Source of the DNA: Nocardia speluncae NBRC 108251
GTDB lineage: Bacteria; Actinomycetota; Actinomycetes; Mycobacteriales; Mycobacteriaceae
Direction of reading: 5' to 3'
Assembly (NCBI RefSeq): GCF_001613245.1
Contig: NZ_BDBZ01000002.1
Location: forward strand, 62,001-126,000
DNA length: 64,000 bases
Positions 1 through 8,776 of this stretch are shown here, piece by piece. The stretch's first letter is position 1. The number at the start of each line of letters is the position of its first letter. The translations under genes were made by a program, and so were the position numbers. Under the pieces are notes generated by a model. It did not search any database. It was not told the DNA's origin and saw only the letters and a list, made by a program, of their open reading frames with translations.

Positions 1-573
1 GTCGCGCACCGCGGCGATCAGCGGCGCATTGTCCCCCGCCCGGTCGTCACCGACCTCGTGTGCCGCCCCACCACGATGTACCCAGGTGATATCGACCAGC
101 GCCTTGGACGGTAGCGCGATCTCGTCGGACGCATCGGCGACCTCGACGAAAACCTTCGCGGGGGCACCCTCGGGCAGGGCTTCCACCGCGGCCGAGATCG
201 CGGGCAACGCGGCCTCGTCGCCGGCCAGCAGATGCCAATCGGCGTCCGCACGCGGCGCGTAGGCCCCGGACGGACCGAAGAAGGTGATCTGCTCGCCGGG
301 CCGGACGGTCGCCGCCCACGGTCCGGCGATTCCCTCGTCACCGTGCACCACGAAATCGATGGCGATCTCGCGGGCCACGGTATCCACCGAGCGGACGGTG
401 TAGGTGCGCATCACCTCGCCGTCGGGCCGGTCGAACAGCAGCTTCACATAGGCGTCGGTGAATTCGTTCGCGGTGAAATCGTCGAATCCGGGATCGCCCA
501 GATGGACGCGGACGAGATGTGAGCTGAGTTGCTCGGTCCGGGCCACGGTCATGGTCGTGCGTTTCCTGGCCAT
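1..573 (-). CDS. Siderophore-interacting protein (FAD-binding), 3' end cut by window
   Basis: The first 191 residues are visible; the C-terminus lies beyond base 1. The protein opens with a ferredoxin-reductase-like beta-barrel (a TYTVRS stretch, then DFVVHGDEGIAGPWA and FFGPSG) and continues into the NAD(P)-binding half (DADWHLLAGDEAALPAI). This is the order of the SIP/ViuB family of flavin-dependent cytoplasmic reductases, which release iron from imported ferric siderophores. The ATG at 573 is preceded by a strong GAGGAG ribosome site about 5 bases upstream. A symmetric TTAGGTATACCTAA lies just above that, suggesting iron control. The gene is divergent from a PapA-like acyltransferase gene. 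Family assignment is firm; the substrate siderophore is unknown. Confidence 0.88.
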   Translation of the reverse strand, partial: MARKRTTMTVARTEQLSSHLVRVHLGDPGFDDFTANEFTDAYVKLLFDRPDGEVMRTYTVRSVDTVAREIAIDFVVHGDEGIAGPWAATVRPGEQITFFGPSGAYAPRADADWHLLAGDEAALPAISAAVEALPEGAPAKVFVEVADASDEIALPSKALVDITWVHRGGAAHEVGDDRAGDNAPLIAAVRD

Positions 574-589
574 CCGGCCTCCTCACTAA

Positions 590-603
590 TTAGGTATACC
601 TAA
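590..603. promoter_or_regulatory. Candidate iron-responsive operator (IdeR/DtxR-like half sites)
   Basis: TTAGGTATACCTAA is a perfect 14-bp palindrome, 13 bases upstream of the ribosome site of the siderophore-interacting protein gene. TTAGGT and ACCTAA are the half sites of actinobacterial iron boxes, but here they are 2 bases apart. The best alignment to the 19-bp IdeR consensus matches about 12 positions. The location fits an iron repressor; the spacing is atypical. Confidence 0.5.
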
Positions 604-721
604 GCAACGTACCAGCCTCATCGGAGCCGCTGTGTAGCATCCGTCTCGTCCGGACCGAAATATGAGGCAATGAAGCCATTTCGGGCTAATCTCTCACCAA
701 CATCCGGACAGAGGCACCACC

Positions 722-1963
722 ATGACCGCGGCTACCGTCATCCGAGCGCTGGCTCCCAGCGAACAGATCTTCGCCTTCAGCGAGGTTTTCGTCGGATATT
801 GCGCGCGCCTATCCGGCCGATTGGACACCACCGCCCTGGCCGCCGCGTACGAGGCACTGGTCACCGCTCACCCGATGCTGGGCGCTCAGCTCGTCTCCAG
901 TGAACCCTTCGGGCATACGCTGGTGGCCTCCGGCCCACCCGAGATCGTGCTCACCGTGGCCGACGGCGATCCGGAACTCCTGCTCACCGGCGCCGAACCC
1001 GACCAGCGGCGCGCCCTGGGCTCCGTCCATGTGGTGCGGTCGGCGACCGGCGCGAGCGTCACCCTGCTCGTCCATCACAGTATCGCCGACGCGACGCACG
1101 CGCTCCACCTCTACGAACAGCTGTGGCGGTGCTACTCGACCGCCACCACCGGCCGCGCGCCGTCCCTGCCACCGACCCGGCAGCCGCAGCCGGTCGAAGA
1201 TCTGCTCGCCGCCCGCGGGATCATCCGCCGCCCCGTCCCCGGCCGGGCGGAACCGCCCCGCCACGAACCCCCGCTTCCCCCTCTCGACGCCCTCGCCACG
1301 AACGACCACGAATACCCACCGCTGATCACCACCCGGTGCCGTCTCAGCCGAGAGCACACCGGTGCGCTGGTGTCCCACGGGCACCGCACCGGGGTAACGG
1401 TGCACAGTCTGGTGGCCGCGGCGCTGCTGCTCACCGAAGCCGAGGCCCGCCGGCGTCCGGTGTCCGGCCTGCAGTGTTCGTATTCGGTAGATCTGCGGCG
1501 CCGCGTCCGGCCTGCGATCGAGCCGACCGAGGGCACCAATGTGCTGGGTTTCGCCGGTTACCGACCCGCGCCCGGCAGGACACATACCCTCACCTCGCTG
1601 GCGCGGGGTGTCTTCGGCGCGTTGCGGGACGGTCTCGCCACCGGCTACGTCCAGCAGACTCCGTTACAGCTGCCCGACACCCTGGCGGCACCGCCGGCGA
1701 ACCCGTTCGACACGGTGATGACCACGAATTGGGGGCGATTACCCGGACTGTCCGGGCCTGCGGCCGAAATCGACGATTTCCGCACCACCATGATCGCCAA
1801 ACCCGATCCCACCGGCCGCCGGCCCCCGCAGCCCGGTGGAGGAACCAGCATCGTCACCACCTACGACGATCGGCTCAGTATCGAGATCCACCACCCGCCG
1901 GAATTCGCCCCGGTCCAGCGTCCGCGCATCGAACGCCTGCGCGCGCTGCTCACCCGGCTCTGA
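722..1963 (+). CDS. PapA-type acyltransferase (condensation-domain fold)
   Basis: 413 residues, the size of stand-alone PapA5-like acyltransferases, which transfer acyl chains from carrier proteins or CoA to alcohols of lipids. The catalytic signature HHSIADA is at residues 118-124; the usual final Gly of HHxxxDG is Ala. A second conserved patch, FDTVMTTNWGRL near residue 325, sits where the family carries its structural DFGWG-like motif. No carrier domain is fused to it. The ATG has AGAGG about 8 bases upstream. It is divergent from the siderophore-interacting protein gene and convergent with the metallophosphoesterase gene. The acceptor is not predictable; a surface-lipid or siderophore modification role is inference. 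Confidence 0.8.
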   Translation: MTAATVIRALAPSEQIFAFSEVFVGYCARLSGRLDTTALAAAYEALVTAHPMLGAQLVSSEPFGHTLVASGPPEIVLTVADGDPELLLTGAEPDQRRALGSVHVVRSATGASVTLLVHHSIADATHALHLYEQLWRCYSTATTGRAPSLPPTRQPQPVEDLLAARGIIRRPVPGRAEPPRHEPPLPPLDALATNDHEYPPLITTRCRLSREHTGALVSHGHRTGVTVHSLVAAALLLTEAEARRRPVSGLQCSYSVDLRRRVRPAIEPTEGTNVLGFAGYRPAPGRTHTLTSLARGVFGALRDGLATGYVQQTPLQLPDTLAAPPANPFDTVMTTNWGRLPGLSGPAAEIDDFRTTMIAKPDPTGRRPPQPGGGTSIVTTYDDRLSIEIHHPPEFAPVQRPRIERLRALLTRL

Positions 1964-1990
1964 GGCAGGTACCGACCCTTCGCGGTGCGG

Positions 1991-3316
1991 TCAGACTGCC
2001 TGCAGCGAAGCGAGTTCCAGCACGGTGATATCCGACGGTGCCGCGACCCGGACCGGCGGCCCCCAGGCCCCGGCACCCCGAGTGACGTACAGCGCCGTAG
2101 CACCGTAGAGTTCCAGCCCTGCCACGGTCGGGTTGGCCAATCGCGCCAGCAGGTTTCCCGGCCACAACTGCCCTCCGTGGGTGTGGCCGGACAGTTGCAG
2201 GTCCACGCCGTAACGCACCGAATCGTGCACCACCACCGGCTGGTGGGCAAGGAGAACACAGGCACGTTCGCTGTCCCGGCCGTCCAGTGCCGCCGCGAAA
2301 TCGGGGCCGCGGCCGATGGTGCTGCCCGCGGGATCGTCGACCCCGGCGAGATCGAAATCGGGCAGGCCCACCCGTTCGTTGAGCAGGACCCGCATCCCGA
2401 GTTCCCCGACCCGGTCCAGCCAGGCGTCGGCATCGGAGTAGTACTCGTGGTTGCCCGGGACGAAGTAGGTGCCTAACCGGGCACTGAACCCGGCGAGCGG
2501 TTCGGTCTCCGCGCGCAGATCCGCAACGCTGCCGTCGGCGAGGTCGCCCACCAGGACGATGAGGTCGGGGCGGGTGTCGTTCACCGTACGGACAACCCGT
2601 TCGCAGAATCCACGGCCGAGCGCCGGGCCGAGATGCAGATCACTGACCAGCGCGATCCGCAGGCCGTGTGCCTGGGCGGGAAGTTTGGCCAGCGGTACGG
2701 TGACCCGCCGCACCATCGGCCCGTCGAGCACCCCGTAGGTACCGGTACCCACCACCGCTCCCGCCGTGAGAACCGTCGCGCCGGCCGCTATCCGGGAGAT
2801 GAGCATCCGCCGCGACAGTGGCCCCCGTACCGGTGCCGGCGACACCGGAGATACATCCGGCGGCGGCACCTGGGAGGCCGCCGGCGCCGGCCGGGGCGGC
2901 TCCCCGCCGTCTCCGACCGCCGCCCGCACGGGCTCCGGCGCCTGCGCCGCAAGTGCGGGGGCGGCCGCCGGCCGGGGCGCGGCGGTTCCGGCGTCGCGAG
3001 TCTCGAGCCCACGCAACAGCAGCGGGCGGATGAGCTCTCCTGCCAGCACACCGATCAGCAGGTAGATGAACAGGGCAGCCCAGATGAAACCCGGCCACGC
3101 CGCGAGCCGCCAGAAATCCCAGGTCGCTCCGGCGAACACCGCACCGAACGCACCGCCCATCAGCACCACACCGAGGCCGAGCACCCCGGCGCCGATCGGC
3201 CGCCAACTCGAACCCGCTCGCGTGGTGTCGCGGACCAGCCGTCGCCACAGGTACCAGTGCAACCCGGCGAGCACTACCGCCGCGGCGAGCCCTGCGAGCA
3301 CGGAAACTACTACCAC
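1991..3316 (-). CDS. Membrane-anchored metallophosphoesterase
   Basis: 441 residues. The N-terminal third has three to four hydrophobic helices (about 1-22, 45-68, 72-100), a Pro/Ala-rich linker, then another hydrophobic segment following RRMLISRIAAG (about 165-195). The C-terminal calcineurin-like phosphoesterase domain shows all metal-binding blocks in order: SDLHLG, GDLADG, PGNHEYY, LLAHQP and SGHTHGGQ. This is the YkuE-like group of dimetal phosphohydrolases, here tethered with the catalytic domain probably outside the membrane. The GTG start follows GAGAGG about 8 bases away. It stands alone, 27 bp from the convergent acyltransferase. Substrate unknown; UDP-diacylglucosamine or other phospholipid-type substrates are possible. 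Confidence 0.85.
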   Translation of the reverse strand: MVVVSVLAGLAAAVVLAGLHWYLWRRLVRDTTRAGSSWRPIGAGVLGLGVVLMGGAFGAVFAGATWDFWRLAAWPGFIWAALFIYLLIGVLAGELIRPLLLRGLETRDAGTAAPRPAAAPALAAQAPEPVRAAVGDGGEPPRPAPAASQVPPPDVSPVSPAPVRGPLSRRMLISRIAAGATVLTAGAVVGTGTYGVLDGPMVRRVTVPLAKLPAQAHGLRIALVSDLHLGPALGRGFCERVVRTVNDTRPDLIVLVGDLADGSVADLRAETEPLAGFSARLGTYFVPGNHEYYSDADAWLDRVGELGMRVLLNERVGLPDFDLAGVDDPAGSTIGRGPDFAAALDGRDSERACVLLAHQPVVVHDSVRYGVDLQLSGHTHGGQLWPGNLLARLANPTVAGLELYGATALYVTRGAGAWGPPVRVAAPSDITVLELASLQAV

Positions 3317-3509
3317 GGAGGATGCCTCTCCCTGACCGATGACCTATGCGGATGCTGAATCTACCCGTGCCCGCTCGGCGGTCCGTGGCCCCCGTTCCCC
3401 TTGCCCGCCGCCGCGGCACCGGCGCGCACCGGGTAGACCCGATAGCAACCATGGATTGAACCATGTCAGCGCAACTATCGTCGGTGCCGGCTTCTTCTCG
3501 GCATCCGGC

Positions 3510-5684
3510 TCACGCCGAGCCGCTGATCCCCAGCCCGCCCATACCCGGCGGAAACTCACCGTTGTGCCCGCCCGCCAGTAGCCATTTCAAGATTTTCCCG
3601 GTTTCCCCGCGCGGCAGGGCCGGCAGGAAAGTGACGTCCCTGGGCACCGAGAACCGGCTCAGTCGATGCCGAATATAGGTGCGCACCATATCCGGGTCCA
3701 GTCCGGACCCTTCGTGTTTCACCACGAAGGCGGCCAGCCGCTGACCGAATTCCGGGTCCGGAACACCGACCACCGCGACCTCACTCACCTGCGGCAGATG
3801 CGCGAGGGCCTCTTCCACCGGTCGCGGAAAAACGTTCTCACCGCCGGAGATGATCATCTCGTCGTCGCGGCCGGCGATGAACAATCGCTCGTTGACATCG
3901 AAATACCCGATATCACCGGTATCGAGCATGCCGTGTGCCTCGTCCGGCGGCGCGGCGTTCACGTAGCCGTCGAACAGCATGTGATTACCCACGAATATAT
4001 GTCCGGTGGCGCCGACCGGCACCGGTTTGTGGTCCGGGCCCAATACCGCGACCCGGGTTCCGAGCGGCGGACGGCCCGCGGTGGTGGGTGCGAAACGCAG
4101 ATCCGCAGGAGTCGCGATGGTGGCCCAGGACACCTCGGTCGATCCGTAGACGTTGTAGAGGATATCGCCGTAGGCGTCCATGAATCGCAGGACCGTGGCT
4201 CCGGCCAGCGGTGCCCCGCAACTGATCACATGCCGCAGGCTCGAGGTGTCGTACCGGGCGCGCACCGCAGGCGGGAGATCGAGGATGCGGTTGACCATGG
4301 TCGGCACCACGATCATCGTGGTGATCCCGTATTCGGCGACCAGGTGCAGGCAGTCCTCGGCGTCGAAACGTTCCGGCAGGATCACCGTGGACCGCAAGGC
4401 CGTGCTGAGCTGCAGACCGGCCAGCCCCCAGGTATGGAAAAGCGGTGCCGGAATGAGCATTGCCGATTCCATTTCGAGCGGAATCCGGGACAACAGCGCC
4501 GCGATGGTGGCGAACCCCTTGGGGTGCGGGCGCCGCGCCCCTTTGGGAACCCCGCTCGTTCCGGAGGTGAGAACGATCAGGCGGCCGGGATGGGCCGGTA
4601 TGCGGAAGTCCTTCTCCCCCATATCGATCAGATCGTCGACGGTGTATCGATCCGGGAACGGTGGCAGTAGATCGGTGGTGAACCGGGGCAGGTCGGCGTG
4701 CAGATACTGCACCAGCTCCTCCAGGTCACCATCGACGAACAGGGCCGACAACCGGTGCCGCTGGACGATCTGCTCGATGGTGCGCGCGGCCAGGCCGGCA
4801 TTGAGCAGGGCCACGTCCACACCGAGTTTCCCGGACGCGACCATGGTTTCGATCATGCCGGCATGGTTGCGCGACAGGAGGCCGACGGCATCGCCGGCTC
4901 CGAGACCTACCGCTGCCATGGCCCCGGCGAGCGCGGTGGTGCGTTCGTCCATCTCAGCGAAGGTCCGGGCGCCCCGCTCATCGATCACGGCCGGCCGGTG
5001 CGGCGAGTAGGCGGCTCCGGCGGCATAGCCACCCGCCAGGTTGAATCCCCATTTATTCAGTGACAGCAGCTGTTTGACCGCAACCTGCGCGTTGGTTCGC
5101 ACCACGCCGCTGGCGGTGACCTGCCGCATCACTCCGAAGCTGCGGCGTACCGGCGATGCCTCCCCGTTGGCCACGACCGAGGTGGGGACGCCGCGCACGA
5201 TATCGGCGATCCGGCGTAAACCCTTGACTGCCCACTCCTGGACGGCGGAATTCGACAGGCCGGCCACGTGCCGGTGCACCCGCCCAGGAGTGAAGAAGGT
5301 GACCGCGATCCGGCTGCGATCTCCCTCCCCGGTCAACCGCAGCGCAGCGAAGCTACCGATCTCCGGCACGTGCAGTTCACAACTTTCGTACCAGCGGCCG
5401 GTGACCACCCGCACCCGCAGCACCCGGATACCCGCGCCGGGGGTGCCGATACGGAACTCGAAGACCGGCTGGGCTCCTGGAATGTCGAGCCTGGAGCAAG
5501 CGCCGATCCCGGTGAATACGCGCGGATAGGTCTGCGGGTCCAGCAGCAGATCCCACATCGCGGCGCGTGCCGCGGGCAGATCCGCGACCACATCGATGAC
5601 GTCGGTAACCAACTCGTACAACTTCTCGTCGGCCCGCAACGGACAACTGGGTCGGCGGGGAAACCCATCTGTAACGTCGCTCAC
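3510..5684 (-). CDS. SRPBCC domain fused to acyl-CoA ligase (FadD-like)
   Basis: 724 residues, about 170-200 longer than a normal fatty acyl-CoA synthetase. Residues about 15-165 read as an SRPBCC/polyketide-cyclase-like lipid-binding domain (MWDLLLDPQTYPRVF, then strands ending RIAVTFFTPGRVHRHVAG). From about 210 onward the ANL adenylation fold follows, with the P-loop LTSGTSGVPKGARR, the Y-G-S-T-E motif (VYGSTEVSW), the hinge DTGDIGYFD...GRDDEM and the C-terminal catalytic lysine context GETGKILK. It should activate a carboxylic acid with ATP and CoA in the cytoplasm. The GTG start is the first in frame. Monocistronic, with its 3' end 193 bp from the metallophosphoesterase start. The N-terminal domain may select or present a hydrophobic acid (inference). 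Confidence 0.85.
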   Translation of the reverse strand: MSDVTDGFPRRPSCPLRADEKLYELVTDVIDVVADLPAARAAMWDLLLDPQTYPRVFTGIGACSRLDIPGAQPVFEFRIGTPGAGIRVLRVRVVTGRWYESCELHVPEIGSFAALRLTGEGDRSRIAVTFFTPGRVHRHVAGLSNSAVQEWAVKGLRRIADIVRGVPTSVVANGEASPVRRSFGVMRQVTASGVVRTNAQVAVKQLLSLNKWGFNLAGGYAAGAAYSPHRPAVIDERGARTFAEMDERTTALAGAMAAVGLGAGDAVGLLSRNHAGMIETMVASGKLGVDVALLNAGLAARTIEQIVQRHRLSALFVDGDLEELVQYLHADLPRFTTDLLPPFPDRYTVDDLIDMGEKDFRIPAHPGRLIVLTSGTSGVPKGARRPHPKGFATIAALLSRIPLEMESAMLIPAPLFHTWGLAGLQLSTALRSTVILPERFDAEDCLHLVAEYGITTMIVVPTMVNRILDLPPAVRARYDTSSLRHVISCGAPLAGATVLRFMDAYGDILYNVYGSTEVSWATIATPADLRFAPTTAGRPPLGTRVAVLGPDHKPVPVGATGHIFVGNHMLFDGYVNAAPPDEAHGMLDTGDIGYFDVNERLFIAGRDDEMIISGGENVFPRPVEEALAHLPQVSEVAVVGVPDPEFGQRLAAFVVKHEGSGLDPDMVRTYIRHRLSRFSVPRDVTFLPALPRGETGKILKWLLAGGHNGEFPPGMGGLGISGSA

Positions 5685-5938
5685 AATAGCCCGGCGCCCC
5701 CGTTATTACCAGCGAGTAGCACCCGCGGCGGGGAGGCTCTGTGACAGGTCACGAAGCGAATTGCCGGATATTCACCACAAAGCCCCGAAAGCCCGCCGAC
5801 CCCATAATTGGAGGTTGCCCAAAGCTTTCTGCGACAGCAGTGTGAGTGCTCCCAGCCACGGCCCACTCCGGCCACACACCCACTGTGCGCGAATTACATT
5901 CGGCGCCGTACAAGCAATGGCGACCCCGGAGGAAGACC

Positions 5939-6166
5939 ATGCCCGAGACCCGGCGCCGAGTGGTCCGCAACCACACCGACGAGATCCTCAACTACTTCGG
6001 CAAATGCAAATCATGCGGCTATCCGGCGCATGCGGAGTCCAATCGCCGCATCTACGACACCGGCGAAATCGAAACCCTGGTCATTGCCAGCTGTGATCTG
6101 CCGTGCGGCTGGTCCGACCAGGTCTCGCCCACCACGATGACCGGCCCGGCCGCACGCCGGGGCTGA
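5939..6166 (+). CDS. Small cysteine-rich protein, putative zinc ribbon-like
   Basis: 75 residues starting at an ATG with an excellent GGAGG site 6 bases upstream (5928-5932). The protein has two cysteine pairs, KCKSCGYP (CxxC) and SCDLPCGW (CxxxC), about 25-30 residues apart, flanking a short charged strand region. This spacing is compatible with one structural zinc site. An upstream in-frame extension exists but lacks a ribosome site. The gene precedes an LLM oxidoreductase on the same strand by about 70 bp and may be co-transcribed. No named family was recognised. Confidence 0.65.
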   Translation: MPETRRRVVRNHTDEILNYFGKCKSCGYPAHAESNRRIYDTGEIETLVIASCDLPCGWSDQVSPTTMTGPAARRG

Positions 6167-6235
6167 CAGTGGTGGTCACCGCCACCGCAGCAGGGCGGCC
6201 AGGGCCGCCACCCGGCCGTACGGCACGATAGGCCC

Positions 6236-7156
6236 ATGGAACTGCGTATCTTCACCGAACCGCAGCAGGGCGCGGACTACACGACACTGCTGCGGGTGGC
6301 CAGGACCGCGGAGGAACTCGGCTTCGGAGGCTTCTTCCGTTCCGATCACTATCTGCATATGGGATCGGTGGACGGCCTGCCCGGCCCGACCGATGCGTGG
6401 ATCACCCTGGCCGGCCTGGCCCGCGAGACCAGCAGGATCCGGCTCGGCACATTGGTCACCGCCGCCACCTTCCGGCTGCCGGGACCACTGGCGATCCAGG
6501 TCGCGCAGGTGGACCAGATGTCGGGCGGTCGCGTAGAGCTGGGGCTGGGCACCGGCTGGTTCGCCGAGGAACACGCGGCATACGGTATTCCTTTCCCGGA
6601 CAACAAATTCGACCGATTCGAAGAACAATTGGCGGTGATCACCGGACTCTGGGAGACCGCGCTCGGCGAAACCTTCGATTTCACCGGGAAGTACTACGAA
6701 CTTCGCCGCTCACCGGCGCTGCCCAAACCGGTTCAGCAGCCCGTTCCGGTGATCGTCGGCGGCCAGGGCCCGAAGCGGACACCGCGGCTGGCGGCACAGT
6801 ACGCGAGCGAGTTCAATATCCCGTTCCTCTCCGCCGACGAGAGCGCCGCCCAGTTCGAGCGGGTCCGGGCGGCGGTGGCGGCGCAGGGCAGGGCCGCGGA
6901 CAGCATGGTGTACTCCAACGCGCTCATCGCCTGTGTGGGTACGAGCGAGGCCGAGATCGCCCGCCGGGCCGCCGCGATCGGGCGCGAGGTGGACGAATTG
7001 CGCACCAACGGGCTGGCTGGCTCCCCCGCGGAGGTCGTCGACAAGATCGGCCGCTACCGCGAGATCGGCACCGAGCGGATCTATCTGCAGATCCTCGACC
7101 TCACCGATCTCGAACACCTGGCGCTCATCGCCAACGAGGTCGCCACCCAATTGTGA
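6236..7156 (+). CDS. LLM-class F420-dependent oxidoreductase
   Basis: 306 residues of luciferase-like monooxygenase fold. Typical patches are RTAEELGFGGFFRSDHY near the start, the RIRLGTLVTAATFR block, then QMSGGRVELGLGTGWFAEEH and VIVGGQGPKRT, in the family order. Mycolata carry many such enzymes that use reduced or oxidised coenzyme F420 for hydride transfer on diverse substrates; the substrate cannot be read here. A perfect GC-rich inverted repeat just after the stop probably ends transcription from both sides. It follows the small Cys-rich gene at close range. Confidence 0.88.
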   Translation: MELRIFTEPQQGADYTTLLRVARTAEELGFGGFFRSDHYLHMGSVDGLPGPTDAWITLAGLARETSRIRLGTLVTAATFRLPGPLAIQVAQVDQMSGGRVELGLGTGWFAEEHAAYGIPFPDNKFDRFEEQLAVITGLWETALGETFDFTGKYYELRRSPALPKPVQQPVPVIVGGQGPKRTPRLAAQYASEFNIPFLSADESAAQFERVRAAVAAQGRAADSMVYSNALIACVGTSEAEIARRAAAIGREVDELRTNGLAGSPAEVVDKIGRYREIGTERIYLQILDLTDLEHLALIANEVATQL

Positions 7157-7160
7157 AGTC

Positions 7161-7192
7161 GCCGGTGGGGGACCGTCCGGGCCCCCACCGGC
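7161..7192. terminator. Hairpin terminator between convergent genes
   Basis: Arms GCCGGTGGGGG (7161-7171) and CCCCCACCGGC (7182-7192) pair perfectly over 11 bp around a 10-base loop. It lies 4 bases after the LLM gene stop and 4 bases before the end of the convergent gene, with no T-run, so it could act in both directions. Confidence 0.7.
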
Positions 7193-7196
7193 TCCG

Positions 7197-8645
7197 TCAG
7201 TAGGCGCCCGCGACCCCACCGAGCAGATGTTCGAGAGTTTCGTAGGCCGGAATATCGACCACATCGACGAGATCCGGGCTGACCTGCACATCGTGCTCGG
7301 TCACCACCTCGTCGAACCGGGCCGCGTCGCCGGTGCGGAACCCGTGTTCGGCGGCCAGCGCCTGCAGATCGGGGTCGGTGTGCAGCAGAGTCCCGATCTC
7401 CTCCCCTTCCGGGGCCAGCGGAACCAGGGCGTGCCGGGACAACACCGTCGGTGACGGGTACAGCAGGACCATCTCGTCGCGCAGGCGGCCCGCGACCGCC
7501 GCGGCGACGTATTGCGCCTCGTAGATCCAGGTCATCGGAGTCGCACCCATCCCCGCGGTGAGATACTCCTCGAACGGACCTGTGCTCGAGCCCTCGGTGT
7601 ACCCCTGGGCCAGGAAGAGCCGCTGCAACGTAGGCAGAACATGCCGTTCGGCGGCTGCACCGCGCACCACTGCATGGTCGTTGACCACATAGCCGGCGAC
7701 CGCCAGATACATGGCCGCCGAATTCGAGGTGCGGATATCGGTCGTGCCGATCAGGATATTCTTCGCGACCGGATAGGTCCGGTTCCCCGCCAGTTCGTCC
7801 CACTGCACACCGCGCTGGACCATATCGATATAGGCGGCGAAGTCGAGTGCCGGGACGGGGCCGTCGTATTTCACCGCTCCGGCCGCGTCGAGAAGTTCCA
7901 CGATGGGCGTGAACGTGGCGATCGCCATCGGCGAATAGAACGGTGTGAACTGGGTCCGCACACCCACTTCGCGCTTCAGTTTCTCGGCCGCCGGCAGGCT
8001 GGACGGAAAGGCGAAGGCCTGCCCGGTGAGATCGATCGAGGTGGCGATCTCCCGTGATCCGGCCGCGTTCACCCGGACCTCGAATCCGTGGGCGGCAAAG
8101 ACGTCCGCGACCCGCGAATCGCCGAAGAACGCAATCTTCTCCGATCCGACGATTCCGGTGACGGCCGTCAGCGACGCCCCCGCAACCGGCGCCGCCGGAC
8201 GGGTCGCATCGGAGCCTGATCTCGTCCCCGCCCAGGCGGCCGCACCCGCCGCCACCACACCGGCCCCGGCAAGTACGAACAGCCCGCGCCGGCCGGTGGC
8301 CGGCGCACGGCCGCGTTCCGTGGAATCGATCCCGCCGGAGCCCATCGCGAGCTCATCGGCCGGCGCCGTGGCGTTGTCCGCCCCGATCGGTGTCGCACTC
8401 CCCGGATCTTGCTCGGGCTCCAGCTCGCGGCGCACCGCGCGTTCCACCAGAATGGGTACGAAATCGCGGACGGCGCTGCCGGAGAAACGATCGTGTGTCG
8501 TCCGCACCGCGACGCCCACCTCCGCCGCCGAGCGGTCCGGTGAATAGGCGGCGGCCAGCCGGTTCTCCAGTTCGTGAATCGCCTTCAGCTCACGCACAGC
8601 CTTGTCGTCGGGGGCCTCACCCTTGGGTGCGGTATCGAGTGCCAC
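7197..8645 (-). CDS. Membrane-anchored protein: three-helix N-domain, one TM, binding-protein-like ectodomain
   Basis: 482 residues. Residues about 15-78 form a charged helical region (AIHELENRLAAAYSPD ... DFVPILVERAVRRELE) resembling the three-helix-bundle domains seen in actinobacterial phosphatases and regulators. An acidic low-complexity spacer follows, then one transmembrane helix at about 121-139 (GLFVLAGAGVVAAGAAAWAG). The remaining 320 residues look like a periplasmic substrate-binding-protein fold (KIAFFGDSRVADVFAAHG; TRTSNSAAMYLAVAGY-like helix). The GTG start has GAGGAG 6 bases upstream. Topology would place the helical domain inside and the binding domain outside, as in a sensor or tether. 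Function not known. Confidence 0.7.
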   Translation of the reverse strand: MALDTAPKGEAPDDKAVRELKAIHELENRLAAAYSPDRSAAEVGVAVRTTHDRFSGSAVRDFVPILVERAVRRELEPEQDPGSATPIGADNATAPADELAMGSGGIDSTERGRAPATGRRGLFVLAGAGVVAAGAAAWAGTRSGSDATRPAAPVAGASLTAVTGIVGSEKIAFFGDSRVADVFAAHGFEVRVNAAGSREIATSIDLTGQAFAFPSSLPAAEKLKREVGVRTQFTPFYSPMAIATFTPIVELLDAAGAVKYDGPVPALDFAAYIDMVQRGVQWDELAGNRTYPVAKNILIGTTDIRTSNSAAMYLAVAGYVVNDHAVVRGAAAERHVLPTLQRLFLAQGYTEGSSTGPFEEYLTAGMGATPMTWIYEAQYVAAAVAGRLRDEMVLLYPSPTVLSRHALVPLAPEGEEIGTLLHTDPDLQALAAEHGFRTGDAARFDEVVTEHDVQVSPDLVDVVDIPAYETLEHLLGGVAGAY

Positions 8646-8776
8646 GTCATCTCCTCGGCGCCGGACAGCGAAATCGAAACGACCCGCCGGGCCGATCCAC
8701 AGCCGACAACCCTACCGCCACACCGTATTCGAACACTCCCATGAGCGGGCACGGCAGCCGATTCTCCGACCAGAAT

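Noticed and set aside
5741-5752. GTGACAGGTCAC as a CRP-type operator.
   Set aside because: The half sites are 2 to 4 bases apart, not the 6 of TGTGA-N6-TCACA; could be chance.
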